This document shows positions 30,801 to 39,534 of a stretch of DNA of 64,000 nucleotides, in pieces (position 1 is the stretch's first letter; each line of letters begins with the position of its first letter). Source of the stretch: Rhyzopertha dominica (Eukaryota > Arthropoda > Insecta > Coleoptera > Bostrichidae); assembly GCA_025024175.1 (NCBI GenBank), contig QCXZ01000041.1, positions 42,775,786 to 42,839,785 on the forward strand, read 5' to 3'. The translations under genes and the position numbers were made by a program. The notes beneath the pieces are model-generated. The model saw only the letters and a program-made list of their open reading frames with translations, searched no databases and was not told the DNA's origin.

Positions 30801-33018
30801 TGATCCCCTCGGATTTTTGTCGCCTTTAATTATGGTGGCCAAATCTATCATACAGCAGCTGTGGTCATTGGGTCTCGATTGGGATGACAAGGTCCCTGAA
30901 GCCATAGAACGTGTGTGGGCCAGATTTCAGTCAGAGATGTGGCTAATATCTCACTTAACAATTCCCAGAAATTTGAACCTCAATTCACTTGCTTTCTATG
31001 AGCTTCATTTGTTTTGCGATGCATCTGAAAAGGGATATGCTGCCGTAGCTTATCTTCGCATTCACTGCGGCTCTACAGTTAATGTACAGCTACTAATGGC
31101 AAAATCGAAGGTAGCGCCCTTAAAAACTATTTCGATACCAAGATTAGAGCTGTGTGGTGCATTCCTGTTAGCTAAATTAGTTGCTACACTTCGTCAGATT
31201 TACTCGGATGAATTAACCTTCACGAGAATTGTTGCATGGACTGATTCGATTGTATCTCTGAGTTGGATCAAAACAGTTCCCCATCGTCTAAAGACATTCG
31301 TGGCTAACCGCGTTAGTTATATCCAAGAAGTTCTACATCCTTCCTCATGGAACTATGTTCCCTCTACAGATAATCCCGCGGATTGTGCGTCTAGGGGTTT
31401 ATTCGCTAGTGAGTTGGTCGAACATTTATTATGGTGGAATGGCCCTAAATGGTTACTTTTGGATTCCGAAAACTGGCCTTCTCAAGAACCTGCTATGACG
31501 GCTCAAACAGAGAAGTACTGCCAGATCGAAAATAAACAAACTACACTGTGTTCGTTGGTATCATTAGAATCGTTGGATGCATTACTCGTAAGATATTCAT
31601 CTCTAGATAAAATAGAACGTATTATTGCTTATTGTTATCGATTTGCTCGTAATTGTCAACCGAGTAACAAAAAATTGACAGCGCACGTTCATCAAGAAGA
31701 ATTGTATATGGCATTGATGCTTCTTGTGAAAAGAGTTCAAGCTATCTTTTTCGAAAAGGAAATACACGCTCTTCGTTCAAAATCATTGTGTCCTAAGCCT
31801 CTTCGTAAGTTAAACCCATTTCTTGATGAACGGGGAGTCCTTAGGGTGGGCGGGCGCTTATCACATGCGGATATATCTTATGAGAGTATGCATCCCGCCA
31901 TTCTTCCTCGATGCTCTCGTTTAACAGAGCTGATAATCGAGAGAACTCATATTCAAAATTGTCACCCCGGTTTGAAAACATTGTCACATTTGCTTGCTCA
32001 AAAATTTTGGATTTTATCGTCAAACCGCGCTATTAGATCATGTTTATCACAATGCATAAGGTGTTTTCGCGTTAAGCCTTCAGTTTCAACACCTTTAATG
32101 GGAGATCTGCCCTCTCCTCGTATTCGTGAAGTGAAACCGTTCAATTGTAGCGGTGTAGATTTTGCTGGACCTTTTACCATTACTATGAGCAAAACGCGTG
32201 GAGCTAAAACTACAAAGGCTTACTTGTGCCTTTTTGTCTGCTTCGCTACAAAGGCGGTGCACCTAGAACTGGCATCTGATTTGTCTTCGGAATCATTTCT
32301 CGCGGCTCTTCGTCGCTTCATTTCTCGAAGGGGACGCTGTAATTATATTTACAGTGATTGCGGCACAAATTTTCGAGGAGCCTACACTGAGCTTTGTAGG
32401 CTAATGCAAGGGGCGTCCGAGAATGAAAAACTGAATTGGCATTTTAATCCACCTTCCAGTCCTCACATGGGCGGCCTCTGGGAGGCAGGAGTTAAGGCAG
32501 TAAAAACTCATCTTATTCGAGTGGTTGGTTCGCAAATATTAACTTATGAAGAACTTTACACGGTCTTTACGCAAATCGAAGCCATTTTGAATTCAAGGCC
32601 CCTAACGCCTTTAAGTTCGGACCCTAATGACTTGACGCCTCTAACTCCAGGCCACTTCCTGACGTTGGAACCGTTAACTGCTCCTCCTTGCTCTGACTTG
32701 ACTAACCTGAATATCAGTAGACTCGATCGTTGGCAACTGCTTGTTCGTTTACAGCAAGATTTCTGGTCTCGATGGCATACAGAATATCTGCATACATTGC
32801 AACAGCGTCATAAATGGAACAAGCCAGGTTCACCTATTTCTATTGGAAGTTTAGTTTTAATTAAAAATGAATTGACGGCCCCACTTCGGTGGCCTTTAGC
32901 TCGCGTCATGGAATTGCACTCTGGTGAAGATGGAGTATCGCGAGTTGCTACTGTCAAAACCCAACAGGGTATCTTTAAACGGCCTATAGTTAAACTATGC
33001 CCGTTACCTTTGCAATAG
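27877..33018 (+). CDS. gag-pol: BEL/Pao Gag-Pol polyprotein, intact
   Basis: One frame of 1,713 codons encodes the capsid and all retrotransposition enzymes. The frame is open from a TTG at 27856, but the first ATG is at 27877. Order by residue: Gag DUF1759-like core (about 90-300; LPKVNLPEFDGNLRMWPTY); zinc-knuckle region (about 328-390; CSVCSSDH, CYNCLRSNH, CKVCYSKHH); aspartic protease LLDSGSQANI with catalytic D465; reverse transcriptase with DIYVDDIVSG (Y874); RNase H starting FCDASEKGYAAV (D1048) and WTDSIVSLSWI; integrase zinc finger beginning TH1358IQNCHPG and ending CLSQCIRC; integrase core D1428, D1494, E1536 (GVDFAGPF, YSDCGTNF, GGLWEAGVKAV); and a C-terminal DUF5641-like domain. 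Every catalytic residue expected is present and there is no stop or frameshift. Products would assemble a cytoplasmic virus-like particle, make cDNA and integrate it. Confidence 0.97.
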   Translation: MTAKQLQLVACRNVVVNRMEETKNLAEDADANPLSKSLFKARFSTVNSLYEEFQQLHVSILTNLSAQREPDFEAEDRIRKTFENDYYYVLSRYEQLFEKTRPTRHEIERVAPNAASHSTVKLPKVNLPEFDGNLRMWPTYRDMFSSMIHNNASLSNIERFQYLISSLKKEPLTLAKTLPMTNDNYPVVYSSLLERYNNTRSLATFYWREIQNLPTLRDESAKNLRNLIDSFSENIQALKLIGLPTDQWDFILVTLLLDKLDNETRRQFELTSSSEEIPNLALLIKFLKNHCKSLDSLPSSKRLSSPLKGHSHVSTLVTQSVDSSQNCSVCSSDHSIYKCPILKKKSPFDRYQLAKQKGLCYNCLRSNHMTKNCSSSSSCKVCYSKHHTFLHFAPQSPQEPIPDTVGPSEVCSEADRRIDPPTNLFVSTSTPLQCSSNACSVILATVQLEVLDSQGHPHVVRALLDSGSQANILTERCFHRLKLRRNSIDVPLYVMGQDTSDLPSSIPRGQTTCIVRPIAQTDPSYRMDFVLVPQICGLMPNTRLNTSQWKHLVNIKFSDSSFDRPGKIDMLLGASIFPWILKCSRVFGKFSEPVAMETIFGWILMGNSSLYSHSSVNSFHLTLDNSLNKTMLKFWEIENLPDVAMLSPEDIECENIFKKTVYRNTYGRYVVSLPFKTEQNFVGSREIALRRLYSLERKLAQNPPISEAYTNFMQNYLDSGHMEIVQRPKNFDGYYIPHHCVVRPESTTTKLRVVFDASCRDANGVSLNDCLLVGPKLQKDIVILLSHFRLHKIVFTADIKQMYRQILVQPSHCDYQRIVWRSSPDQPVQDFRLKTVTYGVSSAPFLALRTINQLASDEAVNFPLAAEVLKSDIYVDDIVSGSPSIEVALATQQQLIELFAKGGFELRKWAANHPNLLKHLSEDQSQIPIPFDNDIAVKILGLQWIPATDSFSYSVCTFSSNCTKRSLLSDIARLFDPLGFLSPLIMVAKSIIQQLWSLGLDWDDKVPEAIERVWARFQSEMWLISHLTIPRNLNLNSLAFYELHLFCDASEKGYAAVAYLRIHCGSTVNVQLLMAKSKVAPLKTISIPRLELCGAFLLAKLVATLRQIYSDELTFTRIVAWTDSIVSLSWIKTVPHRLKTFVANRVSYIQEVLHPSSWNYVPSTDNPADCASRGLFASELVEHLLWWNGPKWLLLDSENWPSQEPAMTAQTEKYCQIENKQTTLCSLVSLESLDALLVRYSSLDKIERIIAYCYRFARNCQPSNKKLTAHVHQEELYMALMLLVKRVQAIFFEKEIHALRSKSLCPKPLRKLNPFLDERGVLRVGGRLSHADISYESMHPAILPRCSRLTELIIERTHIQNCHPGLKTLSHLLAQKFWILSSNRAIRSCLSQCIRCFRVKPSVSTPLMGDLPSPRIREVKPFNCSGVDFAGPFTITMSKTRGAKTTKAYLCLFVCFATKAVHLELASDLSSESFLAALRRFISRRGRCNYIYSDCGTNFRGAYTELCRLMQGASENEKLNWHFNPPSSPHMGGLWEAGVKAVKTHLIRVVGSQILTYEELYTVFTQIEAILNSRPLTPLSSDPNDLTPLTPGHFLTLEPLTAPPCSDLTNLNISRLDRWQLLVRLQQDFWSRWHTEYLHTLQQRHKWNKPGSPISIGSLVLIKNELTAPLRWPLARVMELHSGEDGVSRVATVKTQQGIFKRPIVKLCPLPLQ

Positions 33019-33035
33019 TTGTTAAAATGTACACA

Positions 33036-33050
33036 TTTTGGTGGGCGGTA
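33036..33050 (+). promoter_or_regulatory. Polypurine-tract-like sequence before the 3' LTR
   Basis: TTTTGGTGGGCGGTA abuts the 3' LTR start at 33051. It is G-rich but interrupted by T and C, so it is a weak polypurine tract by sequence; its position is what supports it as the plus-strand priming site. Confidence 0.5.
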
Positions 33051-33449
33051 TGTTAGAGAATTTTATAGTTTTTCGTATTTGTTCGATAACAAGGATCAAC
33101 ATTTTGTTATTTTTCAATTAATTGGCTTATTTAGTTTGGTTTTTCGGGCACTTATTTAGGGTACCTAGTTCCATTCCTTTTTTTTCCTGACTCCTTCGTC
33201 GTGCGCGAAGAATCACGGAGCATCAAGAAATTAGTTAGTTTGAGTTGTTTTTGAAGCACACACGTATACATCGTTCGATCGCATCTTCGCAGATATAGAC
33301 GTGCCAGTTAGTGCATCAAGTCCACACACACACGCATGCAACAAACACACCCTCACACTCACCCCATCTTACACTAAGGTAAGTGCCTGAGCCGATTTGT
33401 TGTCATTTGGTAAGCGTTAACGGAGCTCATTTTGAGCCCTACGTGAACA
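33051..33449 (+). repeat. 3' LTR of the BEL/Pao element
   Basis: Matches the 5' LTR across its whole length except for one fewer T in the run at about 33178-33185. It begins 32 bp after the Gag-Pol stop. Confidence 0.97.
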
Positions 33450-33454
33450 ATGAT

Positions 33455-33892
33455 ATTATACCAGGTTATTCAAAATATGGAATAACCCATATATTTCTGT
33501 AAATATGAACTATATAACATTTCATCCTAACTGCATGTCGACTATGATTTCTGGAGGAACTTTTATAATAATTTTCCTTCCGCCTCCCATTGCTTCAGCA
33601 GACAGTAAATTAATGTGAAAGAGCTTTTAACATTAAACTTGTCACGTGTAATGAGACATACAATCTTAGAAATCCAGTCATATCGGAATAGATCGTATAC
33701 CGCTCGATCATTCCCGACAGGACTGTATCTTAGCCTCAGTGTTCGCTGGATACCACGCGACGGACCTGGTGGGGATAGGCATTGGAATTCCGCTCTCGTG
33801 ACGGACTCGTGCGAAAGGGTTTGCGGTTTTAGATTTTTTGAATGCTTTTACTCATTTATCGCACTCATGTTTTTGGTAGTTTACAAAGAAAT
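33455..33892. other. Non-coding stretch after the BEL/Pao element
   Basis: Begins with a small hairpin (GGTTATTC at about 33464 and GAATAACC about 8 bp later). The 107-codon plus frame at 33615 has no signature. Confidence 0.4.
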
Positions 33893-34051
33893 ATGTAGCT
33901 ACAACGTGGAGTTCGAATTTTTCGTTTATGAGCCTTAGTTTTCGAGAAATAGCTCGCCAAAGATACGCATTTTTAAGCAAAATATAACAACAAATATTTA
34001 CATTACCGTACCAAATTCAGAAAAAACTCGAACTCTACGTTGTAGCTACAT
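33893..34051. repeat. Imperfect inverted repeat (hairpin element)
   Basis: ATGTAGCTACAACGTGGAGT at 33893 and its near reverse complement ending ACGTTGTAGCTACAT at 34051 form arms of about 25 bp, with weaker pairing extending inward and outward. The loop is about 100 bp. It is consistent with a foldback MITE. Confidence 0.7.
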
Positions 34052-37000
34052 CTTTTGTCATTGCCATGTCGAAATTTCACTTCGAAAAAGTTTCGAATAA
34101 CTCAGTAAAATGTAAAACGGTAGGTGCTTAAAATGACCCGATTCGCTCTAGGTAAACACCCTCTTAAGCAAGAAGGTATACAAGTTGCACACGGCAAAAA
34201 GTAGTACACACCATACAGGCATTGCAACCTACCTTTTAAAACCAATAGTTGATATCAAGATGTTACGAAAATGAAGAATTATGAAAGCAAGAAATATTCT
34301 ACAATGCAGCATCCATTTGCGGGGAGTATCTTTATGTCCATTTTGTATTTGTGCCATACGAGACTGAAACAAGTTATTCGGAATTATTAGTCACAGACAA
34401 ATATGTGTACATCAGAGAGAGCACATCATGTCTTGTATGTCTAGAAAGCAATTACAAGCAAAGATTGATAGACAAATTTTTAAGGGATGCAAGGCTTTTT
34501 TGTTCAATAATGAACATTAGAATTGGAATGGGAACGTTCTCAGAGACGCTTAAGACAGCTAACGTTATGCCATCTGTACGACTAAGAACAAGAAGATTAG
34601 TTGATTAGTTCGATAAGAAGGGTATTCCATAAGGTACTTCCGGAAACACACCATCTATCTACGTGGTAACAACCAATTCATACTTAGACGGAACAGATCT
34701 ATACTAAACGAGATACTGGGACAGTGTTTATATCAGTTTAAAAAGCTACGGTCTGCGCAAGATATATAGCTCTTGAGAATCAATTACTTATGTACCTTTA
34801 TTTCGAGTATTTCATGTCGTTCTTGACTTGACAGCTCTATCCCAAAATAAAGAGAATCTTCATGTCTACAACATGATGATGACCATTCGAAAATAACTTA
34901 AAACAGTTTTACGTTTTAGTTAACAAGTATCAAGTTGAACATGCACTGAACGCGTATGATAAAAATCTTCTCCAACAGAAATGCTTCTGCTCGAATACGC
35001 TGATGTTTTTTTTTTATATTTTAGCGCAATTTTCACTTCATTTATAAAGAAGGCAGCAGTTTGTCCGCCTGATGTCTACTACACACAGCTCGAGAACCGC
35101 TCAACAGATTGAGCTCGCTGATGGCTTGTTGGATGGGTCTGGGCACAACAGTAACAATATGTACTTGCTGCCTCATAACTTTGACCCATTTGCCCCCCCC
35201 CCCCACAATTTTTTTTTCAATGATGAAAAACGGCTCGAAATATTGGACTCGTTATGACTGGTTGGATAGGTGTGTTTATTGTTTTGCTTTCTATAAGAAA
35301 TGTATATTCGGTACTTGTGAAAATCGTCAATAAGTCATATAACAGTGGATTAACTACGACGAACCTAGGTTATCACTACCGGTAAGTGCAGAGGCCTACA
35401 ATTGCGGTTTGACTATTTGATTAATCATTGGCATATCCGTTCTAGCTCAAAGTTACGTATTCCAGACAGTCACCAGGGATTTTTTTCGACATTTAATTAT
35501 TATTGAAGTTATCTGATCCAGCACCCTTAAGAAGTTTTGTGGGGATAGGGGAGTAAAATGCCTTTCGGGCATCTTAAAGCTCAATAAGTGTTATCTCCTT
35601 CAGAACCAAGTTACGCAATTTAAATCAATAGTTCTCGCAGGAGTCCCTCCAACTACACCGGCGCCCACAACCTTTAGTGAACACCAATCCGTCAAGGAAA
35701 AATAATCTGCACTCTTCGAGAGCTGGTCATTCGTCATCCGTNACTATGGTGCCGATTGATTCAGTTATTAATGGCCGAAAACAGTGTTGATGTTGTCACT
35801 GGATGTCCCCTTAATTAATCTATGCGCCAAAGCGTGAATTGCTGTATCAAAACCGATCCGTTAATATTACCTGACAGCTGATCTATCATTTACGTCTAAT
35901 TGACTTCGAGAGTTCGGTGCTCGCGAGGCACACTGACGTCACTGTCGACGTGTACGGGCTTCGAAAGAAGAAAACAGACACGTGGATTGGCGGGCAGAAT
36001 TCAACTGGTCGGAAATTATTGCGAATGGACGACTGGTTGATATGCATATTGAAAGTTATTCAAGCAAATTAGATTTGCACGAATTTGTTCAGTAGAAACA
36101 TATTACGGTGTATATAGGTCGTTGATATGTTACTTACACATAAGATGGCCATTCCCATCTTAACTAAAGTACAAAATTTTTGATACCACCAGTAGATTCA
36201 ATGTATCACAATTTTCTATGACAAAAATTTTTGTAGGGTTATCTCAGCCGGTAACTGAAATATTTAAAGAAAAGTCCTCTTGGCTAGTATATTCATGGAG
36301 ATCTAGCCCTCTCAGGAAACGTTTACGGATGTTTCTCCATAGAAACCTTTTTTGCTATTTTGACTGCAGTATGTATTAATCCCTTGAAATTCAAGTACAT
36401 TAGTTTATTTAATCCCTAAATAGCGCCAACGGCGCAACGAAACCAAGTAAGTACTCATGCTATGTCCGCTCTTTTATTGTATGTATTATATTTTGTTACA
36501 CTTTTTGTACCCATCCTATTTTAATAAAATTTTTCTGTTGGACGACATTTTGTAATAAATAAGTAAATGAAACATCAACAGATTACAATTTGGAATACTT
36601 CTTGCAGAACCAGTTCAGCGACAGTTCAGAAGGCAGTATTTAGTTTTCAAGGAAGTGAAATTTATCCATTCAGACCGGACGTCATCTCCCAATATGGATT
36701 TTTTTAATGACAATGATGTTTCAGTTTCTGAAGGAGCTCAGAACAATATATACCAAGGAGAAAATGTCAATATTTGAAAAACAGCGCACTAAAAATCTAG
36801 TTCAGCGCCACCAACCGAGATTTTTTATCTCATTTTTTAACCGAGTTATCCGAGTTTTTAATTTTCAGTTGAAAGCAAATTTTTTTAGAAAAAGCAATAT
36901 TTATTCATTTTACGGCTGCCAAATTTCAAATTTAACCCTATTTTCTGAATCCAAGACCAATTTCTTATAAGGTCCTACCTAACGGTTCCGAAAATCTCGC

Positions 37001-37589
37001 TTTTTAGGGGATCGAAGATGCAAAAGGAAGTGAACAGAAAAAATCAAATAATTTTGAAGTAAAAGAAAACTCCACGGTTTGAAATAACTTGCTACGATTG
37101 CTTCGTTTTATTAGCTTTCCTACGGTAAAACCAACATTGCTCGTCTAGGTCGATCTCGAAGAAACGTTAGATCACGTCAGGTCAGGTCAGATGAGGTCGA
37201 GGTCAATAAGCAGTACTCACCAACAAAGATGTTGCGAGTTTTTCATGATTAATGCTTTTGCCCCGGAATTTTAGGAGGGTGGTTTTAACTGAAAACACAT
37301 TATTGTTAAAGCTTTTTTTCTAAAAATGATTAGTTACAGGAAAAGTGTTTTTTCCTGGGACGTCATACGTATCACAAAACAAAATTAATACATTCACCTC
37401 AAGTATTACAAAATTGTGGAAAATGAAATTATTTGTTAATTACTATAAACTGCTGTTCGTTCACTTTCTTTTAGAAGCTGTGATCGCCCGAAAAATCTAT
37501 TTTTTAAACCCTTAATAAGTAGTAGCCGCGGCAAAGTGAAGAGATAGTGCTTTTCTAAAAAAATAGTCGCCTTTAGACTGAAAATACAA
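34052..37589. other. Long non-coding stretch
   Basis: Contains a C10 run at about 35195, an N at 35742 and a cluster of AGGTCA half-sites at 37179-37205. Open frames of 60-87 codons show no domains. I recognise no gene here. Confidence 0.4.
37179..37205 (+). promoter_or_regulatory. Cluster of four AGGTCA-like half-sites
   Basis: AGGTCA at 37179 and 37184 (overlapping by one base), AGGTCG at 37194 and AGGTCA at 37200. AGGTCA is the nuclear hormone receptor half-site. With no gene nearby the cluster may be chance or a decayed pentamer repeat. Confidence 0.2.
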
Positions 37590-38530
37590 AAGGCAGACTT
37601 GGCTTACGGAGCATGTATTTACATGAGAACCACTACACAAGAAGGTACGAGCGCAATTAGGTTGCTTTGCGCAAAGTTGCTCAAGGTAAAATGCAATGAA
37701 ATATGAATTATTTACAATATATTATTGGAGCGACTCTCAAGTCGTTCTAGCCTGGTTAGGGTCACCAGCCAATACATGGAAGACATTTGTGGCTAATCAT
37801 GTTTCTGAAATTCAAGACCAAACATCTGACGGATTTTGGAATCACGTGTCATCAAAACACAATCCAACTGATGTAGTTTCACGAGGATTGATGTCAGCCG
37901 AACTAAAAGACAACAGTCTTTGGTGGCATGGACCCCTTTGGCTAACTTTGCCACACTCGCAGTGGCCTAACGCAAATAACAACCCATTAATGCCTAATGA
38001 CGATTCTCTGAATACTGAGAAGAGAACTGCTGTTGCATTGACAATTACATGTGACAGCTTTCAGCTCATACTTAAGTAAAATGCATCGTGTGACCGCATA
38101 TTGTATCAGATTTGCTCACAACGCACGCAGCGCAAATCGCCGCATCGAATCGCTAGAACTTAGCGAAATTGAGGAGGCAAAGATTGCTTTAATTAAATAT
38201 GTTCAGAGGCAACAATTTCCAAATGAATATAATGCATTAAGAAATGAAAAGCAACTTTCGCCTCAGTAAATTATTGACACTCAACCCGTTCTTAGATGAG
38301 GCAGGTCTTATCAGGGTGGGCGGCAGATTAATCAATACAAATTTTTCTGTTGATAGAACGTTTCCAATTGTATTGTCATGCATTCACAAGTCTGGTAGTA
38401 CTGGGTTAAAAACTGACAGCACTGAACTAGGTTTTCGGTGCACCCCTCAGATATTAACATTTCTTAATGAAACATCCCATATAGAGCAAGCAACTTCGGC
38501 TCTGGCATTTCATTTCTGGTGTTAACACTT
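37590..38530 (+). pseudogene. BEL/Pao RNase H-integrase relic, frameshifted
   Basis: Four frame segments in order. YGACIYMRTTTQEGTSAIRL at about 37605 is the start of RNase H. After a deletion of roughly 30-40 residues, YYWSDSQVVLAWLGSPANTW (about 37720) runs through HNPTDVVSRGL and WWHGPLWL (RNase H C-terminus) to 38079. HRVTAYCIRFAHNAR follows in a second frame, and LNPFLDEAGLIRVGGRL (about 38280) in a third, which ends with a decayed integrase zinc-finger region. No integrase core or LTR is seen. It is related to but clearly diverged from the intact copy at 27877, and it is an old dead copy. Confidence 0.85.
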
Positions 38531-38586
38531 GGGTCAGAACAAACTAAACTCTTTAGATATACTCACAGATAGAGGTTCATGCACTT

Positions 38587-38945
38587 TCAACTTTGTGGAG
38601 ACCATTGTTTTTCACTTCCACGTCCAATCCAAAGATTTAAATAGATTTGAATAGTAGGTGAGTAGTGAGTTGCAGCGCCAGCTATTTGGTACCACATAGT
38701 GCTCAGAAAGACATCGCTTGAGAGATCAAACAATTCTAAAATAACTATTGGTAAATATTTCTGCCCGTTTAATGTTACTGGAACCTCGCATGAGGGCCAG
38801 CAATCTCCTATTACGTTGTACCGGACGTTTATCTTAAATTCATGTCGAATGTGACGCTGTCCAATATTATTCGGGTTTCCGTCATCCCACAAGTGAATTT
38901 TTATTCTGCTTTACTTCGTCCGTAAAATGTAATATTGCTGAAGAA
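38587..38945 (-). pseudogene. DDE-type (Tc1/mariner-IS630-like) transposase relic
   Basis: On the minus strand from about 38945: LHFTDEVKQNKNS in one frame, then LWDDGNPNNIGQRHIRHEFK in a frame open to 38587. The latter continues NVRYNVIGDCW, LNGQKYLPIVILELFDL, MWYQIAGAATHYSPTIQIYL and WIGRGSEKQWSPQS. These match, in order, the segment of DDE_3-type transposases running from the second-Asp approach (NVW.G.VGD) through the MWFQHDGAPAH-like and GRGGPVAWPPRSPDL motifs. The catalytic D in the DGA motif is lost (AGA), so it is inactive. No terminal repeats were found. Confidence 0.6.
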
Positions 38946-39380
38946 ATGATTTCTCTGTGTTAATTTATGATGCATTCACAAAATCCCATTCTTAATTAGC
39001 GATTATCAAAATGTAAATCGTCTGAATAACTGTCTAACTGTGCTGTAGAAGGTCATAATACTTGTAGAATCTATACACAATTCCAGACTCGCGGGAACAT
39101 ACAAATTATTAAAAAAGACTTAAGTTATTTCTAGCTGATGGCTCATTAAGTATAATATTTTTGTATTTAAATTATACTAAGTATATTTATTTATTAATTT
39201 CCTATCATACTCCAGCGATTGTTTAAGCATTTTTTAATTTAAGCATTTAATACTGAAAGCTATACTTTCAATTACTATGCTTTACTGTGACTATGTGCTT
39301 GGACGGAACTAATAAATTGTGATTTGATATAGCCTTTTGGACCCTGTTCTCTGTATCAGCAGGACATCAGGTGATTTTAG
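38946..39380. other. AT-rich non-coding stretch
   Basis: Nothing recognised apart from the splice-acceptor-like end leading into the candidate exon. Confidence 0.4.
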
Positions 39381-39534
39381 GATAAAATTCGAGGAAAACC
39401 CAACATTGTCGTCTCCATCGGCCCTGTGGTTACAACGAGAGCACTTACATTTGAATTTAGACCGCCGCCACCGTCATCAGCATTAAGTTCTCTCGTATGC
39501 CGGACAAAGGAACGCGACACATATGCACATCCGA
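39381..39534 (+). CDS. Candidate internal exon of an unknown host gene
   Basis: Bounded by an acceptor-like GTGATTTTAG (ending at 39380, the TAG being in frame) and a perfect donor GTAAGT at 39535. The frame encodes DKIRGKPNIVVSIGPVV, TTRALTFEFRPPPPSSALSS and LVCRTKERDTYAHP, 51 codons plus one base. The open frame coincides with the splice sites and base composition is higher in GC than in the flanks. I do not recognise the protein. A chance open frame cannot be excluded. Confidence 0.3.

Larger units (their letters stand above)
27186..33454 (+). mobile_element. Complete BEL/Pao LTR retrotransposon
   Basis: The full element spans 27191-33449 (6,259 bp) between a 5-bp target duplication ATGAT at 27186-27190 and 33450-33454. 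It has a 400-bp 5' LTR, a primer site, one Gag-Pol gene, a polypurine-like tract and a 399-bp 3' LTR. The LTRs differ, as far as I can align them, only by one T in a T run. No envelope gene is present. The perfect target duplication, near-identical LTRs and uninterrupted frame indicate a recent insertion that may still be competent. Confidence 0.97.

Noticed and set aside
27191..33449. Classification of the intact element as an endogenous retrovirus
   Set aside because: There is no envelope-like frame between integrase and the 3' LTR; the Gag-Pol stop lies 32 bp before the LTR.
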